A DNA stretch of 13,343 nucleotides, taken from the NCBI GenBank assembly GCA_027596945.1, contig JADGJH010000898.1, positions 1 to 13,343 of the forward strand, read 5' to 3'. The notes under the pieces are model-generated. The model saw only the letters and a program-made list of their open reading frames with translations. It was not told the DNA's origin and did no database searches. This document shows positions 1-8,661 of the stretch, piece after piece; position 1 is the first letter of the stretch; every line of letters begins with the position of its first letter. The stretch is from Physocladia obscura. Lineage: Eukaryota; Chytridiomycota; Chytridiomycetes; Chytridiales; Chytriomycetaceae. The translations under genes and the position numbers were made by a program.

Positions 1-7
1 AGGATAG

Positions 8-151
8 AAAGGGATAGAAATAAAGATAAAACAGAATAAAGAAGAGAAGAGGACACAAGTAGCAGAATTCAATCAGAAAGTGCACAATATAAAGGAACCA
101 TTAGCGTTTAGGGTTGATCCAACAGTGTGTGAAGTTTTTGAACAAGTCTGA
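8..151 (+). CDS. Possible 3'-terminal coding exon of a gene starting left of the window
   Basis: The frame is open from 8 (just after an in-frame TAG at 5-7) to a TGA at 149-151, about 47 residues. It is Lys/Glu-rich at first and ends in a more protein-like stretch (EPLAFRVDPTVCEVFEQV). There is no start codon, so if real it is a last exon entered through a splice acceptor; AG dinucleotides occur at 6-7 and 16-17. I recognise no family and see no AATAAA soon after the stop, which weakens the case. The alternative is chance opening in A-rich sequence. Confidence 0.2.
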   Translation, partial: KGIEIKIKQNKEEKRTQVAEFNQKVHNIKEPLAFRVDPTVCEVFEQV

Positions 152-709
152 ATCGCTTTCTGGATCAGTTCTACTGTTAGCGATCATGTGATCTATTTAG
201 TTCTGGCAAAGTCACCCTTATTTAAGTATCAGTATATTATTTTCAAGTAACAAAAATTTTAAAAAAATTTGCATTTTTCATGTTGCATTTGCGATAATGC
301 TTTGGCTTAATCACCAATGCAAGAACTTAATAATTATTTTCAGCCTTGAAAGATGAATTGCCAGCTTGAGCTTCGTTTATAATGAGACCAAAGCTAACGG
401 AAGCTCTCGATCAAATGCTTCATTTTGCTGTTTTCCCACTTGTCCCAAACTGCTTAGTAAACTCTTTTGTACTTTTAACACTGTGATATTTCACTTTAAT
501 TGCTATTAGTTTGAATTCCTTGATTTTCAACACTATAAAGCTTAAAATTGACTTCTTTCAAAAATGCAAGCACCTTACCCTGAAAATTATATGGGTATAT
601 GAACGTTTACTGATCAACACAGTCCAGAATAACATTATAAAATTGATGGATGCCATACTTTAATCAAGAAGAATAAGCACTAAAATGGCGGTCTGGCCTA
701 CTCACTATC
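152..709. other. Intergenic, AT-rich, no gene seen
   Basis: All frames on both strands are broken by frequent stops. I see no tRNA-like segment, no convincing splice-site pairs and no strong repeats. The right part probably contains the 3' end of the minus-strand transcript whose AATAAA lies at 715-710. Confidence 0.5.
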
Positions 710-715
710 TTTATT
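710..715 (-). terminator. Polyadenylation signal AATAAA (minus strand)
   Basis: TTTATT on the plus strand reads AATAAA on the minus strand, 21 bases past the stop codon of the small minus-strand ORF. The tight spacing resembles that of the other genes in this window and is the best support that the ORF is transcribed. Confidence 0.45.
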
Positions 716-736
716 CAATAAATACTGGATAAGATT

Positions 737-982
737 TCAAAGCGAAGTCATGAATTTGGTTGTATTAAAGAAAATACCACAGGCATTTTCGCTATTTGTG
801 GACCAGCTATTTTTAAAGATTTGAAGTTTGTGGGTCCAAAACTCGGAAGAACTTTTGTCCCACTTCTTAAACTCAGGGGATTCACCGTTGTGATCAATAA
901 TCATTTTGCTTGGGAACGCAAAAATACAAAACAAGCTTTTCTGTTTCTTTCCTTGCCCACGGGATACATTTTTCACACACAT
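737..982 (-). CDS. Small hypothetical protein or last exon, minus strand
   Basis: An ORF of 81 residues from ATG at 982 to the stop at 739-737. An in-frame TGA lies two codons upstream of the ATG, so it is either a complete short gene or a terminal exon spliced in near 983-1018. The composition is protein-like: a basic start (KNVSRGQGKKQK), a hydrophobic stretch (LFCIFAFPSKMIID), then an aromatic/charged part with several Trp (FKKWDKSSSEFWTHK). I do not recognise a family. No transmembrane segment or signal peptide is evident. An AATAAA follows 21 bases after the stop. No convincing upstream exon is visible between 986 and 1300, so it could also be a gene remnant. The large receptor gene starts about 330 bases away in the opposite direction, so the two would be divergent. 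Confidence 0.35.
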   Translation of the reverse strand: MCVKNVSRGQGKKQKSLFCIFAFPSKMIIDHNGESPEFKKWDKSSSEFWTHKLQIFKNSWSTNSENACGIFFNTTKFMTSL

Positions 983-985
983 CAC

Positions 986-1308
986 TCAAAAAGTTAAAGT
1001 TTAGAATTGGATTCTGTAAAATGTACTTCATCCAAAAATGATTGAAATATTAACACGGCAAAAAATTTTATTTTATGATCACCATCACACGTCTGTTTTA
1101 TTTCTTTAGGAATCGATGAAAACCATTTGGTGTTAATTTTTAGAATCTTTGACTAAACTGCTTTTATTTACACGTTGCCTCTATTTTATTAAGTTAGTAA
1201 ATGGCTAAGCGGGGCGTGACGTTAAACTTGATTTTGATCAAATTCGTTTCACATAACAAAAATGATTTAAGCTTGTAAAAAAAATTTTCACTTTTAAATT
1301 GTCTCAAA
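986..1308. promoter_or_regulatory. Divergent intergenic region upstream of the TIR-ankyrin gene, with a short upstream ORF
   Basis: An AT-rich stretch between the minus-strand ORF and the start codon at 1309. It must hold the promoter of the large gene, but I see no clear TATA box. An upstream ATG at 1201 opens a 25-codon frame ending at TAA 1276-1278, 30 bases before the main ATG. The main ATG has A at -3 (CAAAATG). If transcription starts upstream of 1201, this uORF would sit in the 5' leader and could reduce translation; the transcript start cannot be read from sequence. Confidence 0.4.
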
Positions 1309-4300
1309 ATGCTGTCGTCAATTTCGGGCGCCATTAGACGACGATCCTCGCCGTTGTCCCCTGATCAAAAAGAAGGACTTCCTGTCAAGTCTATACAAAT
1401 TCCCGAAAATGAATCAGTCGATTCATTTCGTGATTACGTAAGTTTTATCGTTAACTCCGCACTTAACTTGTTGATCGAAAACGCAAAACTCTCTGACAGG
1501 TTGCAATCCAAAAGCAAACGCTGGACTTCGAAAAAGACAAATTCGAGCGAGAGTTGGAAGTACGCAAACTGGAATTAGCTCTCAGAAGGGAGGAATTTGA
1601 ATATCGCAAAAAAATAGATGAACAGTTTTTAGCTCTCAAGCAACTCCCAGCCGCATCTACATCTGGGTACAACGATTCTGTTCCACTGACTCGCGATATT
1701 GTTCCTGTTTCTGTTGATTCTCCCCCAACTGTTTCTGCTCCTCCCCAAATCACTCATGGCCAAGATCTCCCCCCTCCAGCCCAGTCACTTAAAAAAATTT
1801 TCATAAGTTATTCATGGAAAAATTCGAGAGACCAGAAACTTCAAGAAATTGCTGCCAGAAAAGCAACTCAAGCGGATTTAGAAAAATGTGGAAAGTAAGT
1901 ACCCAAATTTTCAAATTTTTAATTCTAATTTTAAAAATAAAACAGGTGGGATCCAAGAAAACACACGTACGACATTATTAAGCAACTTGGATACACGCCA
2001 TGGCTTGATGTTGATCAACTTGGTGTTGGAAATGCCCTGGAAAATAGTTTGGCAGACACTCTGAGCGATGATGGTAACACTTCATACTGTCTAGAAAATT
2101 CAATACTCACACGATTCATAGTTTCCATCGTTATTGTTCATGTTTCTGATGAGTATGCAGCCAGTACAAACTGTAGACAAGAGTTTCAATTCGCAACTTC
2201 TCTTAATCTCAAAATTATTCCTTTGGTTGTGGGACCGGAGATGGAAGGGCAAAAAACCAAGAAAGACTCTGCTGATGGGGGTGGCCCAAGTGCAAATTCA
2301 AGTGAAAAAATTGTCGGCAAAAAGTCTGGTCCTGCGCAGTAAGTTTAAAATTCACTAAAAACCAAATCATATTTATCTGATATATTATCTGGCTTTTTGA
2401 AAGATCGGAATCAAAGGTGAAACCGTGGTCTAAAGGCTGGCTTGGCTTTCAAATCAATCATATGCTGTAAGTTTAAACCGGCGTAAATAAAGTCCGAATT
2501 CTTTTAATTTTGCTTATACAGATATATTGACGCTCGCGATGAAAATGAGCTGGACACTAATTTGAAAAGAGTTGCGGATACATTGAGAAAAACTGTTCAA
2601 GAAATTGCACCCATAACTGAGTTGGATCAAAAATCTTCAGAAGGATACAAATCGATTCGTGATGCTCTTGTTGCAAAAGATAATGAAGCACTTGCAGAAA
2701 TGTTGAAAAATTTCGATGAAGATCTTAATGCTTCAGTTTCCGGTGCCGAATCCATTTTGAACTTGGCTGTCGCGAATGCAAATATAGATAACTTGGAAAC
2801 TCTGATCAATAAAGGATTGATAATCGACGCAGATGGACAAACGCCTCTAATCTCTGCAATTCAGCGAAATGATATGGATATACTAGATTTGCTGTTGAGA
2901 AAAGGCGCTAACGTCAACGCTGTTGATTTTAACAAGAATTCTGCACTTCATGTAGCTGCCGGTAAGGTGTCACAGCTGAAAACAGAAATACTGGCTTGTA
3001 TCATTTATTTTTATTTTCACAGCCACCGGTACTGATCAACAATGTGAAATGATTCTTTTCCACAATCCAAAGCTGGAGGAAGAAAATACTTTCGGGTGCA
3101 CACCGTTTTTGTATGCAGTTTCTTCAATAAATGTGGAAACTGTTCGCATCCTGTTAGCTCACAATGTTGATCAAAACGCGATCGATAGCCACTCGAAAGG
3201 CAATGCAATCAACGTTATTGTTGATTCAACGCAAAATCAGGCCAAGGAGTTTGATATTTTCAAAATCTTGTTGGAAGCCGAGGTTCCAGTGAATTTGCCG
3301 GATGAAAATGACTTTACTCCAATCCAAAATGCCGTTTATCGCGGAAAACTTGACGTTCTCAAAGAGATGGCGAAACTACCAAATAGCGCTGAGCTGTTCA
3401 GTGTTACAAATTTGGCAATCACGGCAGCAAAATACGGCAAGCTAGATATACTTCAATTCTTACTGAGCTCAGAATGTCCGGCAAAATACGATTTGCATGA
3501 AGGTGAATCAGATGGCCAGAGTCCAATGGCATATGCGGCATTGGGAGGATACGTGGACATTATGAAATTCCTCACTGATTTGGATAAAAACCTTCTTACA
3601 TACCGTTCGTCTTATGCGGGGACTCTTCTTATGGTTGGTTCCGAGCAGCCAAGTGTTATCAAGTACTTGCTGGATGAATCAAGCGAAAAGTTTGATATTA
3701 CCGAACGAAACCAAAATGGTCATACTGTCATGGCGCAAATGGTTGAACAAGGAGACATTGAGATGGTTAAGTATTTGAGAGCAAAAGAACCAGCGCTCGT
3801 GAAAATTAAAGACAACGACAAGAATACTTTGATCAAACTTGCGGCTGATGCAGGAAAAATTGACATGTTTAAATTCTTAATAAGCAATTATGCGGAATAT
3901 TTCGATATCCACGATACAAATAAATATGGCTGTACTGCATTAACTGGAGGTTTGATTTTTTTTTCTTTTTTTTTTGATTTTTTGATTTTCTCAAAAAAAA
4001 TAGCCATTACTTCTGGATGCATGGAAGCGATAAAAATTCTGTTGGACATGGATTCAACACTCGTTAATGTCAAGGCAAATGATGGAACAACTGCTCTTCA
4101 GTATGCTACTCACTATAACCAAATTGATTCTTTCAACTTTTTGCTTTCATATGCGCCGTATAAGTACAACTTGCATGACAGCGATGACGATGGATGGACC
4201 GCATTGACTAGCGCTGTTGCAAGCAATAATATAGAAATGATGAAGAGGCTTGTCGATTTAGATCAGACTGTTTTAAATGCAAGAACAACGACTGACTTAA

Positions 4301-7300
4301 GTCTGTTGCAAATTGCAACTCAGTACTCCCAGTGGGAAGCCGCGAAATTCTTGCTTGATCAATCTTCGGTAAAATGGAATCTGACTGACCTTGATCAGTC
4401 TGGTGAAACTGTTGCTTTGAATGCGGCTGGTGGTGGAAGCGTGGAAGTTTTGGAAAACATAGCTAAGATTGCACCATCGTGTTTGTCGTTTAAAACAAGT
4501 AACGGTACAACGCTTCCTATTCGTGCTTGTCTTTGGGGTCAATATGACTCCACGCTCAAGTGGCTTTTTGAACAAAATTTTTGCGAAATTGACCTCAAGG
4601 CTGCAGATAATGACAATTGGAACGTTTTGACATGTGCTATTAATGGGCAAGACGACGTGAATCTCGTGAAACGTATTTATCAGCTAGACAAATCTCTTAT
4701 TTCTGTTGTAGCGAATGATTCTAGGAATTTGCTCCATTTTGCAGCCACGTCTGACACTAAGTTGGATATTGTGAAATTCCTTGTTGAACGCGGTAATTTA
4801 GATTTTAATGCTGTCGACGATAGTGGAAACACTCCTATCGCGCAAGCAGCTAATTCAGGGGCTACTGAGGTATGGTATACATTAAATTGTTCCCTTTTTT
4901 TTTTTTTTTTTCAAGCTCTTACTATCTTGAATTTTCAGATTGTGAAGTATTTGTTGTCTGTTGACTCCGATTTATCCCTGTTTATTTCGTCGTCGACAAA
5001 CCAGACGGTTATCCAAAAAGCTATAATTTGTGGCGACTACGTTGAAATTGTTAAACATCTTTTAGGCGCTGCCAACCAACCTTTGGATAACGTGGATACT
5101 GATGGCGAAACAGCATTTACGGCTGCTATTTCATATGGCAGACTGGATTGTTTCAAACATCTCCTGAAGTTTAATCCAAAAATCATTCAGTCAAGTATTT
5201 CCACCCAAAAAAATCTTCTTCATCGCTGTTTGAACTCAGGTGATAACGTGGAAATGATTAAGCAACTCATGTCAAAAGCCAAGTTTGATGTCAACGCGTT
5301 GGACGATAATAAGGATACTGTTTTGTCAAAAGCCATTGAATATGGATATACTGATTCAGTGAAATATTTGTTAACCGTTCCAGATATTACATTCGATCTT
5401 GTTGGGGACAGTAATCAGACGCTATTACATCGTGTGGTCAATCATGGCGATGATTTGGAAATTTTGAAGGCGCTTCTTAACGCTCACAAGTTTGACTTGG
5501 GTTATTTAGACTCTGACGGGAATTCGATTCTTTCGACTGCCGTTTCTAATGGCTATGTTGAATGCGTCCGGTATATTATCAACTTGGATGCTTCCTTACT
5601 CGCGTTTCGTTCAACAACCGAAAACAAGTCCTTGCTTCATTTGGCTGTTGGTTCTAGTGATAATGTAGAAATTTTGAAGATTCTTCTAACAAGCGGTAAA
5701 TTTGATGTCAACCAGACTGATTCAAACGGTACGTCATATTGCATTAATACGATTGACTCAGTAAGAGTATTTATTTGAACTTTGAAATAGGTCATACCGC
5801 TTTATCAAGTGCCATAAGTTTCGGTCGCTCGTCGTGCGTTAAATATCTGTTTGGCCTCGAAAATACTCAACATAAATTGGATGTGGTTATCGATCAAAAG
5901 AATTTGATTCAATTAGCTTTGACGGCTGGTGATGTAATTGACATTATTAAATTATTGTGGACTGTTTCGGAGGGCAAATTCGATCTGAACAATGTTGACA
6001 GTGACGGATATACTGCTTTAGCTACTTGTGTTAGCAACTTCTACAAGGAATCGTTCAAGTTTTTGATTAATCTTCAAAATGTGAAACATAACTTTGATAT
6101 CACCCCAGGGGACAGTACATTGCTTGAATTGGCTGCTAAAAACTTGGGTTCCGTTGAAATTATCGAAAAACTGTTGAATTTTGCGACGTTCAATTTCTCA
6201 CATGTTGATAAAGATGGTTTGACTGCGCTGGTAAGGGTTTTTTTGATTTTTCAAAATTTCACAATTGAACAACATGTTTCAGGCATACGCTGTGAAAGCT
6301 GGAGATGAAGAAGCTGTTTCTTATTTGATTTCCAAGGATCCTTTCAGCACTGCATTAATTTCCCCTTCTGGTGAAACATTGGTTCACTTGGTGACGAAAT
6401 CAAGTGACTATTTCAACGTTCTAAAAATTATTACTGCTCAAAGTAAAATCAATCTTGCTCAAGTGGATAATGACGGCAAAACTGCGTTATATTATGCAGT
6501 CCAAAACAGCAACACAAAGTGTGCAATTCATTTGATAAAATTGGACCCGTCGCTGCTTGAATTTAAAACGTCAGATAATCAAACTCTGCTGCATGTGCTC
6601 ACTAATATTTCGTATGAAAATCTTCAGTTGCTGAAAATAATGCTTAATTCAAAGAAGTTTGATTTACACGCTGTTGGAAAAGATGGTAAAACACCCTTAG
6701 CGTTTGCAGTCGAAAACAATTCTATTGGATATACCAAAACTCTTGTTGAACTTGATCCCTCATTACTTGACTTCAAGACTCAAGATGGCAGCACTTTGTT
6801 GCATTTGTCAGTGTCATATTACAGCGGAGCGGCAAATATAATTTTGGGAGAAAAATACAAAGGACATATTGATATTTATACAAAAGACTCTTTGGGCCGA
6901 AATGCATTTACCCTTGGATTGAATATGGGTTCCAAAGACTTTATTAAGCTTCTTGTCAAATTGGATCCTGCGTTTCTTCAAAATAATGTTTCAAACAATA
7001 TGACTCCTTTAGAACTTTCAGTGTGGAGAGTAGTAGAAGATGTTTTTGATTATTTGGTGTCAGCAGGGTCAGATCCTACTGTATTTGAAAATACTGACAA
7101 ATACTTGTCCTTGTTGACTTATGCAGCTTACGGTGGAAATGACTCGATTCTGAACAAAATTCTCAAGAAAAACGAAGAATATTCGAAAATGATTGACGCT
7201 GTACCAGAAAAAGAAGAATTTACTTCCAGCAAGCGGAAATATTCGATAATTTCAGTTGTTTCATCTGAATTAGCGTCGAAACCGTTGCCATTACTGGCAA

Positions 7301-7971
7301 ATGCCTTGAAGCAAGGTTACGTTCTTGCATCCTCTTCCCAGGATTTGGACGCGCTCAAAATTTTGAGCTTGTTTAAAGTGCAATACGACCCAACAGTTGA
7401 ATTCGATCAGCGAACTGCCTTGTATTACGCCAGTAAATATTCAGAAGAGTCGATTCAATTTCTACTTGATTTAAATGCATCGGATTTAATGGCGTCTCAT
7501 GAAGCAAATATGTCGGCATTCTATTCGGCGATTGGCGAAGACAATGGTCAAAGTAATGCTGCCGCGATTTTCATTGAAAAGGGTGTTGACCCGAATCTGG
7601 CTGTAACTGGTGCGATTGGTGCACCTCACATTGCAGGATTTACAGCAGTTCATCGTGCAAGTCAGAACAAGAGAATCGATGCGTTGAAGTATTTGTTCAC
7701 TTGCGAAAAGGTTGATTTTACTCTGAAAGACTCAAATGGATCGACTTCGCTCCATATTCTAGCGAATTCTGATATTTCCAATTCCGATATGTCTGACGAT
7801 TTTACTCTTTCGGCGTTGATAAAAGGATTTGTGGACAAGGGTGTTGATGTGAATGCAGTTGATAGCAAAGGATTGACTGCGTTTGATGTTTCGAAAGCAA
7901 GAACGGGCGGAGTTGTGGAAAACGATTTTATGAAAGCTATCGCAGCTATTGGCGGCAAAAGCTCAATTTAA
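1309..7971 (+). CDS. TIR domain-ankyrin repeat giant protein, candidate immune-type receptor (11 exons, 2027 aa)
   Basis: Exons: 1309-1437, 1500-1894, 1946-2073, 2122-2338, 2404-2466, 2522-2961, 3023-3949, 4004-4869, 4939-5728, 5791-6230, 6283-7971. They total 6084 bases (2027 codons plus TAA), and every GT-AG junction restores the frame. Domain order: residues 1-43 basic/Ser-Pro tail; about 44-90 charged coiled coil; about 97-140 Pro/Ser/Thr linker; about 141-340 TIR domain; about 350-2015 ankyrin repeats. TIR marks are FISYSW (144-149), PWLDVDQLG (193-201) and VHVSDEYAAS, with SxxCxxE ending at E238, where NAD-cleaving TIRs carry their catalytic Glu. There is no P-loop NTPase, signal peptide or membrane segment, so it is probably intracellular. 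TIR proteins signal through NAD cleavage or TIR-TIR assembly, and ankyrin arrays bind proteins; a sensor-effector role is inference. The start is the first ATG after an upstream ORF; the intron 1 boundary is the least certain, because the unspliced frame also looks helical. An AATAAA follows at 8008. Confidence 0.88.
1791..2610 (+). other. TIR domain coding segment (exons 2-6)
   Basis: Residues about 141-340. In order: strand A (KKIFISYSW), a helix rich in charged residues, strand B with the BB-loop region (GYTPWLDVDQLGVG), strand C/D (VSIVIVHVSDEYAAS), the helix with C235 and E238 (NCRQEFQFA), and strand E (LKIIPLVVGPE). A Gly/Ser/Lys-rich loop of about 30 residues follows, then PWSKGWLGFQ and YIDARDE, which resemble the C-terminal elements of TIR folds. 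Four introns cut this domain, at 1895-1945, 2074-2121, 2339-2403 and 2467-2521. The 2074-2121 intron is 48 bases and stop-free; removing it restores a continuous TIR strand. Confidence 0.85.
2074..2121 (+). other. Stop-free 48-nt intron inside the TIR domain
   Basis: It begins GTAACA and ends ATAG, with a CTCAC branch-like site. It is a multiple of three without an in-frame stop, so it is easily mistaken for exon. Retained, it adds 16 residues (first residues GNTSYCLE); spliced, the protein reads LSDD-VSIVIVHVSDEY, as expected for a TIR strand. Confidence 0.75.
2640..7950 (+). other. Ankyrin repeat array, about 45 repeats in ~70-residue pairs
   Basis: The segment is full of ankyrin hallmarks: D-x-(D/N)-G-x-T-A-L, A-x-x-x-G, and V/I-K-x-L-L at roughly 33-37-residue spacing. 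Two kinds alternate. One begins KFD(V/L)xxxDxDGxTAL and ends near LDxxLL; the other carries (T/S)LLHxA and xVEILKxLL. The pair repeats at 69-72 residues, e.g. KFDVNALDD, KFDLGYLDS, KFDVNQTDS, KFDLNNVDS. Copies are diverged at DNA level, so expansion is old. Introns at 2962-3022, 3950-4003, 4870-4938, 5729-5790 and 6231-6282 fall within the array, mostly near TAL or AA positions. The intron at 4870-4938 contains a long T tract. Confidence 0.9.
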
Positions 7972-8007
7972 AATAATGATAAAAAAAAAAATCAAGCTTT
8001 CAAGTGT

Positions 8008-8013
8008 AATAAA
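8008..8013 (+). terminator. Polyadenylation signal of the TIR-ankyrin gene
   Basis: AATAAA lies 36 bases after the stop codon at 7969-7971, in an A/T-rich 3' region. Confidence 0.65.
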
Positions 8014-8465
8014 GCTACCTAAATTTTTTGTTCATATATAATGATGGTAGTGAAATTCAGTTAAGTCCGTTAATACAATTTCAGGAAAATTCATCAAGGG
8101 AGGGTGGCTTTTTTTTCGTTTCAGGAAAACCCGAAATTTTTCTGTATCTCGCTTCCCAGAGCACAACACCAACTAGAACTTTCATGAATCAAAGATCAGA
8201 TAATAAAAACTTAATTTTTATTCCTGTATATGACTTTGCTGCTGTATAAACTGAGTAGGTGCCATTCGAACTTTCACATCTCCACAGATTCATCCCAAAA
8301 TCTCCATTTTTTTTGGGTGAGTGCCTCCCCTGGGGAGAGAAGGTGCTGCCTCAGCTATTTTTTGGACTTTTCGAAATGAAAAAACGAGAAAAAAAAACAG
8401 GTATCAGCTAAATATGGCCATTTTCATACCTGGCCAGATCGCATGACCAGGTTTATCTGGTCAGA
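8014..8465. other. Intergenic, no gene seen; inverted repeats at the transposon insertion site
   Basis: Stops are frequent in all frames except a low-complexity plus-strand frame that I reject. Next to the transposon end there is an 8-bp palindrome CTGGCCAG (8430-8437) and a GACCAG/CTGGTC hairpin (8445-8450 and 8457-8462). More CCAGG words follow on the far side of the insertion (10907-10918). Confidence 0.5.
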
Positions 8466-8467
8466 TA

Positions 8468-8507
8468 TTATGTGTTTTGTCCAAAATTGGATTTTTCCGG
8501 TTGAACC
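8468..8507 (+). repeat. Left terminal inverted repeat of the transposon
   Basis: Forty bases starting TTATGTGTTTTGTCC. They match the reverse complement of 10865-10904 at 35 of 40 positions, and all five differences are transitions. It is preceded by TA at 8466-8467. Confidence 0.9.
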
Positions 8508-8661
8508 TCACCCAGAAAAAAGAGTCCCTTGGAATCCTCTAGCTTTTGTTGGCACCATCCAATTGATCTCAAACAAGTTGTAATCAGTAAAAAACATTGA
8601 TATTTACTTGTATGTGTACAGTAGCAGTCACAGAGGCCTTTTTATTAAGGTTACTAATAGG

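Noticed and set aside
1438..1499. Exon 1 running unspliced through intron 1
   Set aside because: The translation looks helical, but the frame then stops at 1576 before the TIR domain. GTAAGT...CAG removal gives the continuous coiled-coil and TIR frame. A sequence error remains a minor alternative.
1309..2640. A NACHT or NB-ARC domain between TIR and ankyrin repeats
   Set aside because: No GxxxxGK(S/T) P-loop or Walker B motif is present, and only about 10-20 residues separate the TIR end from the first ankyrin repeat.
3888..4650. Minus-strand open frames opposite the ankyrin region
   Set aside because: They run antisense to in-frame ankyrin repeats and lack motifs of their own.
8028..8249. 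Plus-strand 73-codon open frame after the TIR-ankyrin gene
   Set aside because: It begins next to the polyadenylation signal, has low-complexity composition with a Phe run from a T tract, and shows no motif or splice support.
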